From assembly GCA_029204225.1 (NCBI GenBank), contig CM055108.1:18943779-19007778 (forward strand): a DNA stretch of 64,000 nucleotides. The letters run 5' to 3'. Numbering within the stretch: position 1 is the stretch's first letter; each line of letters begins with the position of its first letter. The translations under genes were made by a program, and so were the position numbers. The stretch comes from Diphasiastrum complanatum. Taxonomy: Eukaryota; Streptophyta; Lycopodiopsida; Lycopodiales; Lycopodiaceae. Below the pieces are notes generated by a model that did not search any database, had not been told where the DNA came from, and saw only the letters and a program-made list of their open reading frames with translations. Of this stretch, positions 22,198-33,984 are shown in pieces.

Positions 22198-24672
22198 AAT
22201 GCTCGTCCTTCTTATCCCCAAAAAATACAAGGCAAAAAATATGGACGTGTATATGACTCCCTTGATAGATGAGCTAAAGATTCTATGGCAAGGAGTTCAA
22301 GTGAGTGATATATCAAGACCACTGAGACAAAGAGATTTTGTCGTAAAGAGGATCTTGATGTGGACGATGCACGACATTCCTGGCTATGGGGAATATTCAG
22401 GTGAGATATCCTTGCTATTGGTTTGAATCATGGTATTATATTAAATTTTATGTGCATTCAAAAATTTTCTTTCAAATCAAACATTGGACTCATGATTAAG
22501 TTGGTTGTTTTGTCTCAATGTAGGGCTCCAAACTAGTGGTTACACTGCATGTCCCGTTGTGGTGAGTATTTGCAAGCACGTTAGTCACAACATCTGTGAA
22601 AGATGGTTTATGAGGGCCACATTCGATACCTTCCACCCGATCACCCTATGCGTGATGGGCTTGTTGGCCAACGTCCTCATTCCATGAAGGTACACGACAT
22701 ATTTGGCCAATTATTGGTACATGTCATTTATTTATTTTATGATTACTCTCTTTATGTTTCTTCTAACTATATATAATCTGCATTAAATGTGTGAGCTTGT
22801 TTGTTAATACTAACACGTATGTCATTGTTATTCTCTTTCTTATGAAGATACATTTCATCCAAAGAGATACCGCTGGCATCCATTGAGGCGACAAGACAAA
22901 GCTCCATCAAGGCAGCGTGTTTGATCGAAAAGCACATTCCCACATCCATTCTCACCATTCAAATGCATCTCATTGTGCATTTGGTAGATGAGGTGGCCAT
23001 TGTAGGTACATCATCTACTTGTGTCAATTGCCTATTCTTAGTCTATCCTAGACTATTGCTATTGTGGCGTCACTAACATTGATTCATTTTTTTTAATTCG
23101 AGCACTGTCCATAGCCGTTGGATGTTTTTCTTGGCACGATTCATGAAAACATTGAAGTCCTTCGTAAGACAAAGAGCAAGGCCTGAGGGTAGCATGGCGG
23201 AAGGATGGCTAGTGCAAGAGTCCATGGTTTACATCACGGAGTTCCTTGCTCATAACGATCCTTCTATTCCTCGTCTTTGGGATAAGAAGTACGATGAGCG
23301 TGTTGTTGGGAAGGTTCCTCATGTAAAAGGAGCGATCATTAGAATGAGTGAGTCCTTCAGAGAGAAGGTAAATAAGTTTTGCATTCTTAATAGCGAGGAA
23401 ATGCAAAAGTGGATTTCACTATACAAAGGCTCGTAGACAATCCGTTCGAGCCACTTTCAAGAGAGGACATAGAAGACAACCATATCCACCTAACCTTGCC
23501 CTTCTACCCAAGGACATGATGGTTGATTGGTTGGATGATGCACTTAGAGAAGCCTCGGCAAACAACCGGGAAGTAACAGAGAGAGAGCGGGAATATGCAA
23601 GGGGGTGCAATTTACATATAAGCTATGATGATCAACATTCACATGTTTATTAATACGTGCAATTTTATACATGTTTTTTGTATTCCTAACACATTTAGTT
23701 CCATTTCATTCAATACAAAAAATACAATGCACTGTGGACACATGGACGACACTTTCGTACGGAGCACATTGACAAAAATAGAAACACGTACGATTGTGGA
23801 GTCATGGCAAATTTTACCCAAGAGAGTCGAGCAAGCACGACGGACACCAATTTACTCTCTTCTCAGCTTGATTATTGTGGGACAATCAATGACATCCTCA
23901 AAGTTGGATTTAGGCAATTTAGCTTTTTCATATTTGATGTCAAATGGTTCAAAGTTATTTGCAATGGTGCGAATGCAACTGTCAGGAAAGATGAGAGTGG
24001 TTATTTTGCCATTGACTCTACCAAGTTTTGGATAGATCAAAGCGACACATTTGTTTTTCCGCAACAATGTGAGCAGGTACATTTCTTCTATGTCTTCAAG
24101 ATGTCTATGTTCTTTTGTTGTCCATCAATCGATTTTCAGTGTACTGCAAAAAATGTATACTGTGTATAGTAATACGCAAGCAACTGTAACATAGCCATGA
24201 ACACTAACTACAAGTCAACGTTTATGGTAACATCGATCACTTGCAGGTGGTCTTTCACCCCGATCGTTTAGATCCTAGATGGTGGTACGTGATTCAAGTC
24301 GCTCCTCGAAGTAAAATTATTTTTGAAGATAGAGATGTCGTGGAGGACATGGCGCTGCCAGTTGATGCACCTCATGAACAAGATCGTGATGACGGATTCA
24401 ATGACACAATTTCGGTGGATGTTCATGTGCAAGCTTCAGAAGCTAATGATGACGTTGAGCGTGATGCATCATCGTCGGATGGTTCGACGACAAACGACAC
24501 ACTTTCACGATCTCACTCGTCGTCACTATCGCCATTAGCTTTTGAAGATCAGCTTATTAATGATGAAGCTATAGGAGATATTTGGGTAGAATTAGAGATA
24601 GACTCATTTGGTTTGGCAGATTTGTCGCATGATGATGTGGCAAATGATAACGATGAACCACCAAATGAATGA
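22198..24672 (+). pseudogene. CACTA transposase (TNP2, DUF4218, DUF4216 domains)
   Basis: Spliced relic. Exon 22198-22400 holds the TNP2 motif NMDVYMTPLIDELKILW; intron 22401-22523 (GT-AG) joins to exon 22524-22689, making the classic GEYSGLQTSGYTACP across the junction, then KMVYEGHIRYLP after a frameshift. Exon about 22848-23005 encodes IQMHLIVHLVDE and exon 23104-23610 encodes RWMFFLARFMKTLK and ARPEGSMAEGWLVQES (DUF4218). Exon about 23755-24076 (CGVMANFTQ, DYCGTINDIL) joins by intron 24077-24246, phase 0, to 24247-24672 (WWYVIQVAPR, DUF4216) with an acidic tail and stop at 24672. Frameshifts near 22595 and 23427 and a weak acceptor at 23102 indicate a dead gene. TNP2 cuts the element at its tips in active relatives. 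Confidence 0.87.
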
Positions 24673-24967
24673 GTGAGATAGTACGATGTATTTCAATTCA
24701 TTGCAATATTAACCATATTGCTCACAGATGCAATTACACTTTATTAACTGACTAGTTGACATCAAACAAGAAGTTGATGCATGTGAGTACACAGTTTGTG
24801 ATCATCATTTTTTTGTGATACATAAATTTCTTTATTCACTTGTGCATATGGCAACCAAAGTTGATAGAAAATGGAATTCAATGTGTTGATAGGTAACAAA
24901 TTCCAAAAGTGAGATCCATTTACATTCTATTTTATACGTGGTTTATACCAAGGGGCCCTTTTTTTCA

Positions 24968-25220
24968 CCAGTCTCGGTATTCCCCTCAGTTAGCAGAGTA
25001 ACCTGGAATGCCTCTGGCCACCTGGACCCTCTTTATAGCCCTCTCTATAAATGTCTCAAAAACAAGTGCAAATTTGGTAGGCTTATACCAACGTCAACCT
25101 CGGTATACCCCTCAAATTAGCTTCAATATTCCGATGTATGTTCCGAGGCCTTCTACTGGATATCCCTCTCTATAAATGTTTCAAAACCAAGTTCAAAGTT
25201 GGTAGGCTTATTCCAAGGCC
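24968..25220 (+). repeat. CACTA subterminal tandem duplication
   Basis: Two related blocks of about 125-130 bases, each with CTCGGTAT.CCCCTCA, then CCCTCTCTATAAATGT.TC, then TTGGTAGGCTTAT.CCAA. CACTA elements usually carry short repeated transposase-binding words here; GTTCCGAGGC and ATTCCG words occur between 25130 and 25250. Confidence 0.75.
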
Positions 25221-25319
25221 AAATACCGGACCCGAGGCTTGAGCATTCCGCACCTCCCACGACTCATTTAAAAACTATCTTTCAAAGAAACGCTAAAAAA
25301 AAGCCTTGGAAATCGCCCG

Positions 25320-25332
25320 TCCTCTTGTAGTG
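25320..25332 (+). repeat. CACTA 3' terminal inverted repeat
   Basis: Reads TCCTCTTGTAGTG, the complement of CACTACAAGAGGA. Matches the conserved CACTACAA-type terminus. The partner at the 5' end is absent from the window. Confidence 0.85.
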
Positions 25333-25819
25333 TCAACATTGGATGCTGATTCTAAGGAAGATATGCCAGTTGACTCTGATGAAGAAGACGTGTCTTGCAT
25401 GTCATTAGCTGAAAATGAGTGTGTTTAGAATATGTCAAGTTATGAATTGAGAGGCATTAGTGAAAAATCCTTAGAAAATGTACTTTGAAAAAAGAATATG
25501 TAATCATAATTTAAGCCCTTTTCTATTTTACTAGGATTTGGAGTTTCAAAAATCATGTGTTGTCTTGAATGTTATTTCATTTCTAATTATGATGGTTTTA
25601 TGAAGTTTGTGAAAAAAAAATTGTAGTGCTTTATTAAAAATATGCATTTTTGAAAAAAAATAATATAGAGATCAAATAAGAAAAAACGATGATTTTGGTG
25701 CCTAAAATTAGGTAATCTAAAAAATACCAAAAAAGCTTGTTCTTTTTTAGGTCAAAGTTCCAAAACAAATGTCATCGCGTTAATTAGGAACAAAATGATG
25801 TGAAATCCATCAATCATAA
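25333..25819. other. AT-rich region without a recognised gene
   Basis: The first 90 bases read openly as an acidic peptide (KEDMPVDSDEEDVSCMSLAE) resembling acidic spacers in copia gag, but it is too short to assign. The rest is AT-rich with A runs. Confidence 0.4.
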
Positions 25820-26297
25820 AGTATAGAGAATGATCATATTCACTTTCAATGAATTCAAACTAATAATAGTTTTCTTAGTAGAAAAAAGACACTTTATATG
25901 CTTTAATCTTCTCACTATATCCAACAAATATGTATTTCTCTAATTTAGAATCTTCCTTAGATCTATTTTTCAAAGGAACATAAGCATAGCAAGTACATTA
26001 AAATACTTTCACATCATATGCTTCTTATCATAAAGAACCTCATAAGGTGACTTACCATCAAGTGGATCTACTTTAATGATAGTTAGCATAATTGATTGCC
26101 TCACCCCAAATGTCAAAGGAACAAATGCATCCAATCTAAAGAGCTTTAGCACACTGACAAAGTGTTTAATTATTCCTTTCATCCACTCCATGTTTTTGAG
26201 GTGTCCTTTACAAGAACGTTTCCTTAGAATCCCATTTGCTTCACAAAATGCAATAAGATCTTTGAAAATATATTCATCTCATTATCCTATATGACAT
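25820..26297 (-). pseudogene. Element L integrase C-terminal relic
   Basis: On the minus strand, fragments include FDIWGEAINYANYH, DGKSPYEVLYDKK, CTCYAYVPLKNRSKED and KYIFVGYSEKIKAYKV, matching the region after the catalytic Glu and the integrase C-terminus. Several stops and frame changes. The upstream part (26298-26660) has only weak copia-like words. Confidence 0.75.
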
Positions 26298-26683
26298 GAC
26301 TATCCCTGAAGGTAGTGCTAGTTATCTAGACCCTTCAGTCAAAAAGAGGCCCAAGAAAGAGTCATGACTAAATTATTATAGGAGTCTAGTAAGCTTTGCA
26401 AAAAAGTCATAATGAGATCTTCATGATTTTGTTTTTTGGAGATCCAATTATCGACAGTTAATCTAGAAGTGAGCAAATGTACTTTAGAATTATGTTTATG
26501 CTTCATTTGTTTTCATCTTTTTTTTTTTAATCTAATAAATGGTCTCATAGTGACATCTTGGGTCTTAAGAACATTTACTATTTTCCGCATGTCAAAATCC
26601 TCTCCATGAATCTATCAATGAGTCTTATTAGATATATATTGAACTCTAAAGTCTCCTAGTATTGTAGACTTGCTCTGATATCG

Positions 26684-27165
26684 TAGGGTAGTAGGTAATT
26701 GGTGTAAAATAGATTTATGGCAATCAAGATCATACAACGATGGAATCCTCTATATAGAAAGCAAGATAGCAAGACTAAATAAACTTAAAGCACATTCACG
26801 ATCAATTCAGTTTTCAACTGCATAGGTACACCCACCAAGTGTTAGACATTTGCTTTTTATATTGCATAGTGCAAACCGTTAACGAAAATTTCATGACAAT
26901 AAAGAATCTAGAATAGTGTAAACATCATTCGCACGGATAGCTACCAAGAAGAACTAATCTAATCTCAATTTTATAACTTATGATACTAAACAATGAATAC
27001 TCCAAGCATTCTTCAAGTAGCTACGTAATTCTCTTACTCCTACTAGGACCCTAGTTTCCACTTTAGTCGGCTAGCTAGTAGTGCTCTAAACCTTGTGGGA
27101 CTAACCACTCCTCTAGTCATGCTTTTGATTGAACTATGGTGTTTGGATTATGTTGATTTTCAACA
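26684..27165 (-). repeat. Element L 5' LTR
   Basis: About 480 bases, starting with the tip TGTTGAAAATCAACA on the minus strand and followed by a primer-like site CGATATCAGAGC at 26672-26683, against TGGTATCAGAGC. The inner end before this site lacks a clear CA. Confidence 0.62.
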
Positions 27166-27540
27166 AATGCAGGCGATATTATCATAGTTAGTCACATTGC
27201 TCGGCAAAGTTGCTCTTTCTATGAGTTAGTAACATTTCATGCTCCAAGTTCAGAAATGTATTCAAAGAATATCTTTCTGTTGTGCTGAAATACAATATGA
27301 CATACACCCATTGAGAATAAAGATTCTATTCGTGACCATCGTAGAAGTTTCTCTAAGAACACGATCTAGTAAAAACACCGGCACTTAGAACATCAGAGTA
27401 ATTCCTAAAACTTTGCATTTGTTTATTAATGCCTCTAACAAAGTTCCACGGCTTCAATATTATGATCATGGGTATAAAGATCACTAGTAAATTGAAAGCG
27501 AGAGCGGTAGACTTCTGCACTTTTCATAGAGTACTATTAG
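27166..27540. other. Downstream flank of the host gene
   Basis: No gene or repeat recognised. It follows the stop codon of the minus-strand gene and so should include its 3' untranslated region, up to the LTR of element L. Confidence 0.45.
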
Positions 27541-28325
27541 TCAGTTGGAAAAATCCACCATTTGTACTTTGTTGATGAGAGATTGAGCATTGAGAAGACG
27601 GTAATTAATATCTTCATTGAGGGAGTCAATGTTGCGGACTGATTGAATCTCCTCTTCCCACTTTTCGATCTGTTTCTGATGCAACCTGTGGAGTCTGCAG
27701 TTAAGTAGCAACTGTTTAAACTAATTTTTTCATCCATAGCAAATGACGACAAGATTTGAATGACATATGGTATACCTCCATGTGTCACCAGGTCACATGA
27801 TATTTTATGAAGTACATCAAGTTACAACAAATGCATGCTTCTCAAGTTGAGAAAACTCTAAAGCCAGATATCGTGTAAAAACGAGGAAGAGGAATAGAAA
27901 TAAAAAGTCAGATTGTTACTGGATCTAAAAATTCACCAACTAGACCGTTTACAGGGAATAAGGTATGAATCATTGTTAAGGGAAACACGAAAGCGCCTAC
28001 CAACTAAAGAACTTATGTGATTGGTATGTTTGTCTAATTATTACAATATATTCCTTATTTTCGTGGTAGTTTCTTCTCGTCCTTATTCTTAACTTATTTT
28101 CAAGATCAATTTATGAAAGCTAAAGTCGCTCGATTGGATACTGTACAATAGACTCCTCGAAACCATTTGCTATCTCCAAAAAGAAGCTTTTTCCTGCTTC
28201 AAGCAAGCCTGAAACCTGCAACCAGTCACCAGGGTAATCTAAGATTATATAGAACCCGAAATGCCATTCACTAAGAAGACATGATACCTTAATAAAATGA
28301 GCACATCCTTGGGTCCTGTTGCACC

Positions 28326-28415
<90 letters not shown>

Positions 28416-29426
28416 TTTTGCTTGTTGAGAATCCTTTTATGCAAGGTAACGCATATCCTACATACTACAACAAGTCATGAATATTATCTTATAAAAACTG
28501 CAAACTATAACTTGCATGAGCAAAAGCATGAGTGATAATTTGGAATTCGCTTGGTTTCTAAATATTCATATTTTTGACCAATATCTATTCTTATTTCCAT
28601 GGCAAGAAAGCTAGCTTTTCATGTGATGGACAATCACAAGAGCACCATGTACATGTCATGTACAGTTATACTTGCTTACTATATGCCAAACTTACACTTA
28701 ATTAAACTATTGGTACTTTTCAGTGGCACCAAGATAAAAGCTGTAATGTTACAATATGTTTCTAAATTCTGGCTACACATCATACAATATACTTATCTTT
28801 CATGTCTATTCACCTGCTGAGTGAAATTGTCTATTTTTTGTCTGATCAGTTGAATGCTGCCTTCTATAGCATCCGATCCAACCCTATGTTCTTCATGCCC
28901 TTCATTTTGCGCTTCGTCATCCTCGCTGCAAGTATATTTCGCTGTTTGTTGTGTATCTTGATCGTTTGAATGACCATGGTTCTGTCTTGTTCTATAATCC
29001 AACATCGGATTTTCCATCTCCTTTCCTCCAGACTCAATTGTAGTTTTCATTCGCGACCATGGTTCCCCTTCTGCCTGAAACCCATGTCGCTACAAGAGAA
29101 AAAGAAACAAAAGTCCAGAACGATAAAGGCCGTGCGGTGCATCAACAAGAATAATTCAACCTTTCACGAGAAGCTCATGTTTTTCGCTGAAAAGTTTGCA
29201 AAGTTTGTTACAGTCAGACATATCATGAAAATGTAAGCGCTGCTTGACAAGAAATTTAAACACTCTACGTCTAAGGATAAGAGACCAGTACGCCTGAGAT
29301 AAAGGTAGAATGTTTAAAAAAAAAAATCTCATAAATGTTTTTAGCTTACAACCTGTTTCCTTCGCTTCAGTGTCGAATCGAATGATGTTCCTTCAGTTCC
29401 CTCTTCCATTATTTCCAGATATGTAA
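27541..29426 (-). CDS. Spliced host gene, 3' part, unknown coiled-coil protein
   Basis: Four exons with GT-AG borders and matching phases: 29426-29353 (74 nt), 29089-28814 (276 nt), 28215-28142 (74 nt), 27685-27541 (145 nt, TGA stop). They encode TYLEIMEEGTEG...KRRKQ, an acidic, Gln-rich middle (NDQDTQQTAKYTCSEDDEA, IRQKIDNFTQQ), VSGLLEAGKSFFLEIANGFE, then LHQKQIEKWEEEIQ and NYRLLNAQSLINK. The last junction is phase 2 and joins FEESIVQ to LHQKQ without a gap. No stop or shift interrupts the 569 coding bases, unlike every transposon nearby. The FxxELANxFEE...HKxQIEKWxEEI pattern seems familiar from conserved plant proteins, but I cannot name it. The first exon listed begins with two bases of a split codon, so 5' exons lie further right and were not found. 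Confidence 0.7.
28327..28412. repeat. (TC)43 microsatellite
   Basis: 86 bases of pure TC in the intron between the second and third listed exons of the host gene. On the gene strand this is GA-rich and not part of the splice sites. Confidence 0.98.
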
Positions 29427-30528
29427 CTGATATCTAGCTGGTACACGGGAAAGCATTAGCTTTATACATTATAAATAATCAGTCACTGACACTTGGAAAA
29501 CCATTCTGAGGATCTTAGCACGTTTCTGGAAAAACATTGTAAGCATTGAAGTCCTGGGGACGTATTCAGAAAAACGAACGTCTCGGGACACTTTCTACTT
29601 ATCCTTCTGTCGAAAATGCTTCATCAAGATTAAACTTCATATGAAAAAGTCCTTGAGTTTTTTTAACGATATGGAAGAAGAGCCGCATAATGAAAATAAA
29701 CTCAAAAGAATCACTAAACTGCTCAAAAGCCATGAAAATAAAGTCAAAAGAATAACTAAACTGCTCAAAAACCATGAAATCGAGAGAACAAGGACTAAAT
29801 AGCAGTCATTTGCACAGGGAATGCCAAATTTGTCGACCACGACTCCCTGTGCCATACATTGCGTAACTGGTCAATCCATTGTATACCTTTTACTTATGAT
29901 CAACTTGCAAATCAAACTGTTTGACGACCTTCCGAACACCTTTAGCACCGAAATAAATGAATCATTGCTAAGCTACGGTTTACATTTGTGAGAGAATCCT
30001 ACGTTGAAATTTCACAAAATATTACGAATTCGGTATCCTATTCCTCTTGCGAATGTATCTTTTATCTTCAATCGGTGACTTCACGATTACCATCTTCTAG
30101 TGACACGTTTATTGATCCAATCCCCTCGCACCTCCAGCCCGTTCACACTATAAAAGAAAAGAAATTTCCTGTTTTTATTAATAAAAGATGAATAAAAGAT
30201 GGGGAAACTCATAGGAGTACAAAGTGTAAAGGCCATAAAGCAAACTAAGAAGCATCATAGTTCCGGAACGCGAAAGGAACGACGGTTCCGGAATGAATGA
30301 CATTTTTTGAAAAAAAAAATTGCGGAACCATATAAAAACATCTTTTTCTTTTTTCATGTTGTTTTTTTATTTTGGACCGGGGGGGGGGGAATAAAGTACT
30401 ACATTAAAGCTCTTTTGAATAGGACAACTTAAGGTCCTCAAGCAAATACTCTGAGATCTTCATGAGATATGTTGCCCACTATGTTGTTTGCTGGCTGCTT
30501 GATAGTTTTGGAATATATTTGAGGTGTT
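29427..30528. other. Upstream part of host gene, exons not resolved
   Basis: Should contain 5' exons or promoter of the minus-strand gene. One candidate exon on the minus strand (about 30149-30093) follows TTTCTTTTATAG and reads VNGLEVRGDWINKRVTRR before a GTAATC donor, but its phase does not fit the 29426 exon. An 11-base G run lies at 30379-30389, and two TTCCGGAA palindromes occur at about 30260-30300. Confidence 0.35.
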
Positions 30529-31432
30529 GAGTATACAAATTGGGCTGAGAAGCAGACAGGCAATAAGTTGAAGCAAATTCGCACATATCGTGGAGGTGAG
30601 TACATTTCCAATGAACTCAAAGCTTACTGTACCGATCGAGGTGTTATGCATACGAAGACTGCATCTTACACACCTCAGCGCAATGGAATAGTTGAACGAA
30701 GAAATCGTACACTTATGGAAGCTGCTAGGTGCCATATGTATCAGGTAGGACTTTGATACCCCGTCAGGACAGGGATTTGGAACTCAATTGCCTTGAAAAA
30801 TGACTCTGCCTGCTGGTACCAGGTCTGCATCTCTGTAATATCTAATTTGCACAACTGGATGTTGAGCTTATTAGCATCAGGGTCGTAAGAACTGGAACTG
30901 GGGTTGGATGACATGGTGATGGCTCATGCGAAAGCACCAAAATAGTTGTGGGCGGAAGCAATGGCCACATCGAATTCTAAAATCTCGAATACCGGATAAA
31001 ACTCCTCATGAGATATGGTGGAAGTCGAAGCCAAATCTTGCACATGTTTGGATATTTGGATGCACAGTTTATATGCACATACCAGATAAATTGAGAAAGA
31101 AACTCGATGAAAAGATAGAACAAGGTTTTCTGGTAGGATTCGAATTACATTTGTCATATTATCGAGTCTATGTACCCGAAATTGGCAAAATAAAAGTTGT
31201 TCGAGATGTCAAATTCGATGAGTCAAAATACATAGCAGACAGTGATTTAGTCGGCTATGAAATTCTCAAAAATTATTATGAGCTACCAACGATAGAAGTA
31301 AAACAAGCAGAAGATGAACGAGAATTACCAGATTCAAAGGGAGTTCAAGATCAAGTACTTGACAACTCGAATCACCAGTTCGAATTCCAACAGAAATGGT
31401 CGTATCCGAAATCGACTCAAAACCACCTGTGA
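30529..31432 (+). pseudogene. Element E integrase
   Basis: Starts at EYTNWAEKQTGNK in the core. The second catalytic Asp is Tyr (IRTYRGGEY, 30580-30606), while the Glu is kept (GIVERRNRT). After HMYQVGL the frame is interrupted by an inserted block (30757-30925), then resumes with WAEAMA and DKTPHEIWWKSKPNLAHVWI to the C-terminus (GFLVGFELHLSYYRVYVP). It ends at a TGA (31430-31432) in the Glu-rich linker. Confidence 0.88.
30757..30925 (-). other. Foreign open fragment inserted in element E
   Basis: Splits the integrase frame of E. On the minus strand it is open from ATG at 30914 and reads MSSNPSSSSYDPDANKLNIQ, then ITEMQTWYQQAESFFKAIEF, with no stop to the insert edge. It looks like the N-terminus of a gag-type or other protein, but I do not recognise it. 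No target duplication was seen. Confidence 0.5.
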
Positions 31433-33020
31433 GAAGATTTGACAGACAATGAACACCACTAAAAAGGTTTGGTCAGGATGTTTTAACAAATGTAGCCATC
31501 GAATTTTGTGGTTTCTCAGACGAACCTCAAACATTCGAGGAAGCTATTGATGGACCAGATAAAGATCACTGGATTCAAGCAATGGAGGACGAAATGTCAT
31601 CTATGTATAAGAACAATGTATGGACACTTGCACCTATACCTAATGGAAGAAAACCAATCAAATGCAAGTGGATCTACAAGATCAAAATAGGTCCTGATGG
31701 AGAAAACATCAGATACAAAGCTAGGTTGGTTGCTAAAGGTTTTTCACAAAAATATGAAATCGACTACACTGATACTTTCTCATCGGTAGTCAAACATACA
31801 TCAATTTGCTTGTTATTCGCTTATGTAGTGGCTCATGATCTGAAAATCCATATGGTGGATGAGAAAATTGCTTTTCTGCATGCAGAATTGGAAGAAGACT
31901 TATTCATGGACCAGCCACTTGGTTTTATAAGCCAGGAATATCTAGAATATGGATGTCACATGAATAAAAGCATGTATGGTCTGAAACAAACAACCAAACA
32001 ATGGTATAGAAAGATTGACGAGGCACTACGTTCCTTAGGCTTCAAGCCTCTATTCGTTGAATCGAATGTCTATATCAAGCATGTCCAAAATGAAATAACC
32101 ATTCTAGCTATTTATGTTGATGACACACTTATCTTCTCAAGAAAAGATACGTTAATTTCAAATGTTAGACATTTCTGAAATATTTGAGATCGCTGACCTA
32201 GGAGAAGCAAAAATCTATCTAGGCTTGCAGATTGAGAGAGACTTTGAAAGTGGTAAGTTGTATCTTCACCAACAAAAGTACACTCGGAAGATCATTGAAG
32301 ACTTCAACATGCTTGAATGCAAAGGTGTGCATACTCCCATGATATTTGGAACAATATTGAGCAAGGCAAATTGTCCACAGACTCTCGAGGAAGAGGAGCG
32401 AATGGCCAATACACTCTATCGTAGGCTGATTGGATCATTGTTGTATCTAGCAGACAACACCATACCTGATATAGCATTTGCAGTATATAGGCTGATCCAA
32501 TTTAATCAGAACAAAGAGAGTACTACAATATCTCCAGGAAACAAAAGACTATGGACTATGTTATTCAAAGGAAGCTGGATTTTGGATCGAATCTTACAGT
32601 GACACAAGCTAGGCATCCATGAAGGATGATAGCAAAAGTATTTCAGGAGCTTGTACTCTAGTATCGGCCATACTCTGGATAAGCAAGAAGCAATCAGTAG
32701 TAGCTCAATCTTCCTGTGAAGCGGAATATGTAGCAGCAGCCAAGATGGCAAACGAGTTGATCTGGATCAAACGAATGTTGGAAGGATTTGATGAATTTAT
32801 TTATGAACCTTATGTCTTGTTAATGGATAACACTTCAACAATCTATCTTCCGAAAGATCCTATATTTCATTCGAAAACAAAGCACATAGCTATCAAGTAT
32901 CATGTTATTCGGGACTTAGTCAAGAAGAAGATATTGAAGACAGTCTTCATACCTATAGAGGAAATGACAGCTGATATCTTTACAAAGCCACTCAATATAT
33001 CTTTGTTCGAGAAGCAGTGA
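31433..33020 (+). pseudogene. Element E reverse transcriptase-RNase H
   Basis: RT 31582-32178: CKWIYKIKIGPDGE, ARLVAKGFSQKYEIDYT, motif A decayed to MVDEKIAFLHAELEED, MYGLKQTTKQWY and the catalytic AIYVDDTLIF. The frame shifts by one base near 32165, and 32162-32602 continues with GEAKIYLGLQIERD and LIGSLLYLADNTIPDIAF. A second shift leads to RNase H (32608-33020): VVAQSSCEAEYVAAAK, LLMDNTSTIYLPKD, HSKTKHIAIKYHVIRD and ADIFTKPLN. Catalytic YVDD, CEAEY and MDNTS are present. Confidence 0.9.
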
Positions 33021-33062
33021 AGAAGATTGGGGTTAATCCAACTGCCCACTTTGAGAGGGAGC

Positions 33063-33971
33063 TGTAGAACACCTAATCAGACAGATCTTGATTCTACTAA
33101 CAAAGTGCACAGTTTACTTGACAAAGGATGAGAAATGAACTCGAACTTGAAACATTTCTATTCCTGATCAACCTTGAAAGATTTGCAAAATTTATCTTGC
33201 TTAAAACTTGAAGGATTCGTGAAAAATTCACAAAACAGTGTCTTGTTGAAGCTCGAAAGATTCACGAACAAAATCTTGTCGCGAAATATCCTGTTTTTTG
33301 TTCAAACCTCACATGTCGTGAAATTGTCGCCTGTCGTGAACAATTTGTGAAATATTCTAGATTCTTCTTCAAGCTCAAATCTGTCAACTGTCGTGAACAA
33401 TTTGCGAAATACGAAGATGTCGCAAAGAGACAAGTGTTGCGAACAATTCGCGAAACACGAAGCTGTGATGAAGAGACAGATTGTCGCAAAATATTCGCGA
33501 GCAGAAATTATTTGAGCCTAGAAACAAAGTGTTTATTTGAATATCAACCGTCGTAAACGATTAGATCTATTGTTACAGAATTAAAAGGCCAAAAGACCTA
33601 TAATTAAAAAGGCCAAAAGACATGTCCTGTAGCAATATAAATACATGTGCACTACTCGTTGTAACTACTCTCTCCAACTCAAGAGACTCTCTCCAACTCA
33701 ATCAGAGACACAACAACAAGATAAGACAACAAGAGATGTATATTGATGATTCAATTTAGAGTTATAAGAATTTGCTTTTTGATCAATAGTTTCTGTTTGT
33801 CTAAAATTGTCTTAAGTTGTCTCTTAATTCCGCACACTTATTCAATCAAGGTAAATACTGTTCATAGTACATAGACTAGAAATAGACCCGATTGAAGACC
33901 TAATATTAGTTTGATTTACTCAAACTTTTATCATGTTCTTTGAGGAAGAATTATAACCTTTTTTTCCTACA
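33063..33971 (+). repeat. Element E 3' LTR
   Basis: 909 bases from TGTAGAACACC to TTCCTACA; the five-base ends are inverted complements. Promoter-like TATAAATA at about 33635-33642 is followed by CTCTCTCCAACTC repeats. Contains repeated TTCGCGAA/TTCACGAA-like words (33180-33500). Confidence 0.75.
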
Positions 33972-33984
33972 TACTCTCACAACA

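Larger units (their letters stand above)
22198..25332 (+). mobile_element. CACTA (En/Spm) DNA transposon, 5'-truncated
   Basis: Contains a multi-exon TNP2-type transposase gene, a 660-base 3' noncoding region with subterminal repeats, and the terminal CTTGTAGTG at 25324-25332, the complement of the CACTACAAG tip that defines the superfamily. The following TCA (25333-25335) would be the 3-bp target duplication. No CACTACAAG tip was found to the left; gypsy LTR sequence reaches up to 22197, so the 5' part was lost. Confidence 0.88.
25820..27165 (-). mobile_element. Copia element L, internally deleted
   Basis: Minus strand: LTR (27165-26684) starting TGTTGAAAATCAACA, primer-like site GATATCAGAGC (26683-26672), a degenerate stretch, then integrase remnants to about 25820. 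Gag, protease, RT and the second LTR are missing. Confidence 0.65.
30529..33971 (+). mobile_element. Copia element E, 5'-truncated
   Basis: Begins abruptly inside integrase and continues through RT and RNase H to a polypurine tract (GAGAGGGAGC, 33053-33062) and a 3' LTR with TGTAG...CTACA ends. No 5' LTR, gag or protease. A foreign 169-base fragment interrupts integrase. Confidence 0.9.

Noticed and set aside
25333-25425. Acidic open segment as a host exon or copia gag spacer
   Set aside because: Only about 30 codons before a stop, with no splice sites or second motif.
29637-29855. 72-codon minus-strand frame (MAQGVVVDKFGIPC...) as the first exon of the host gene
   Set aside because: It turns into Leu/Ser-rich low-complexity sequence, and no donor with the needed phase was found near its start.
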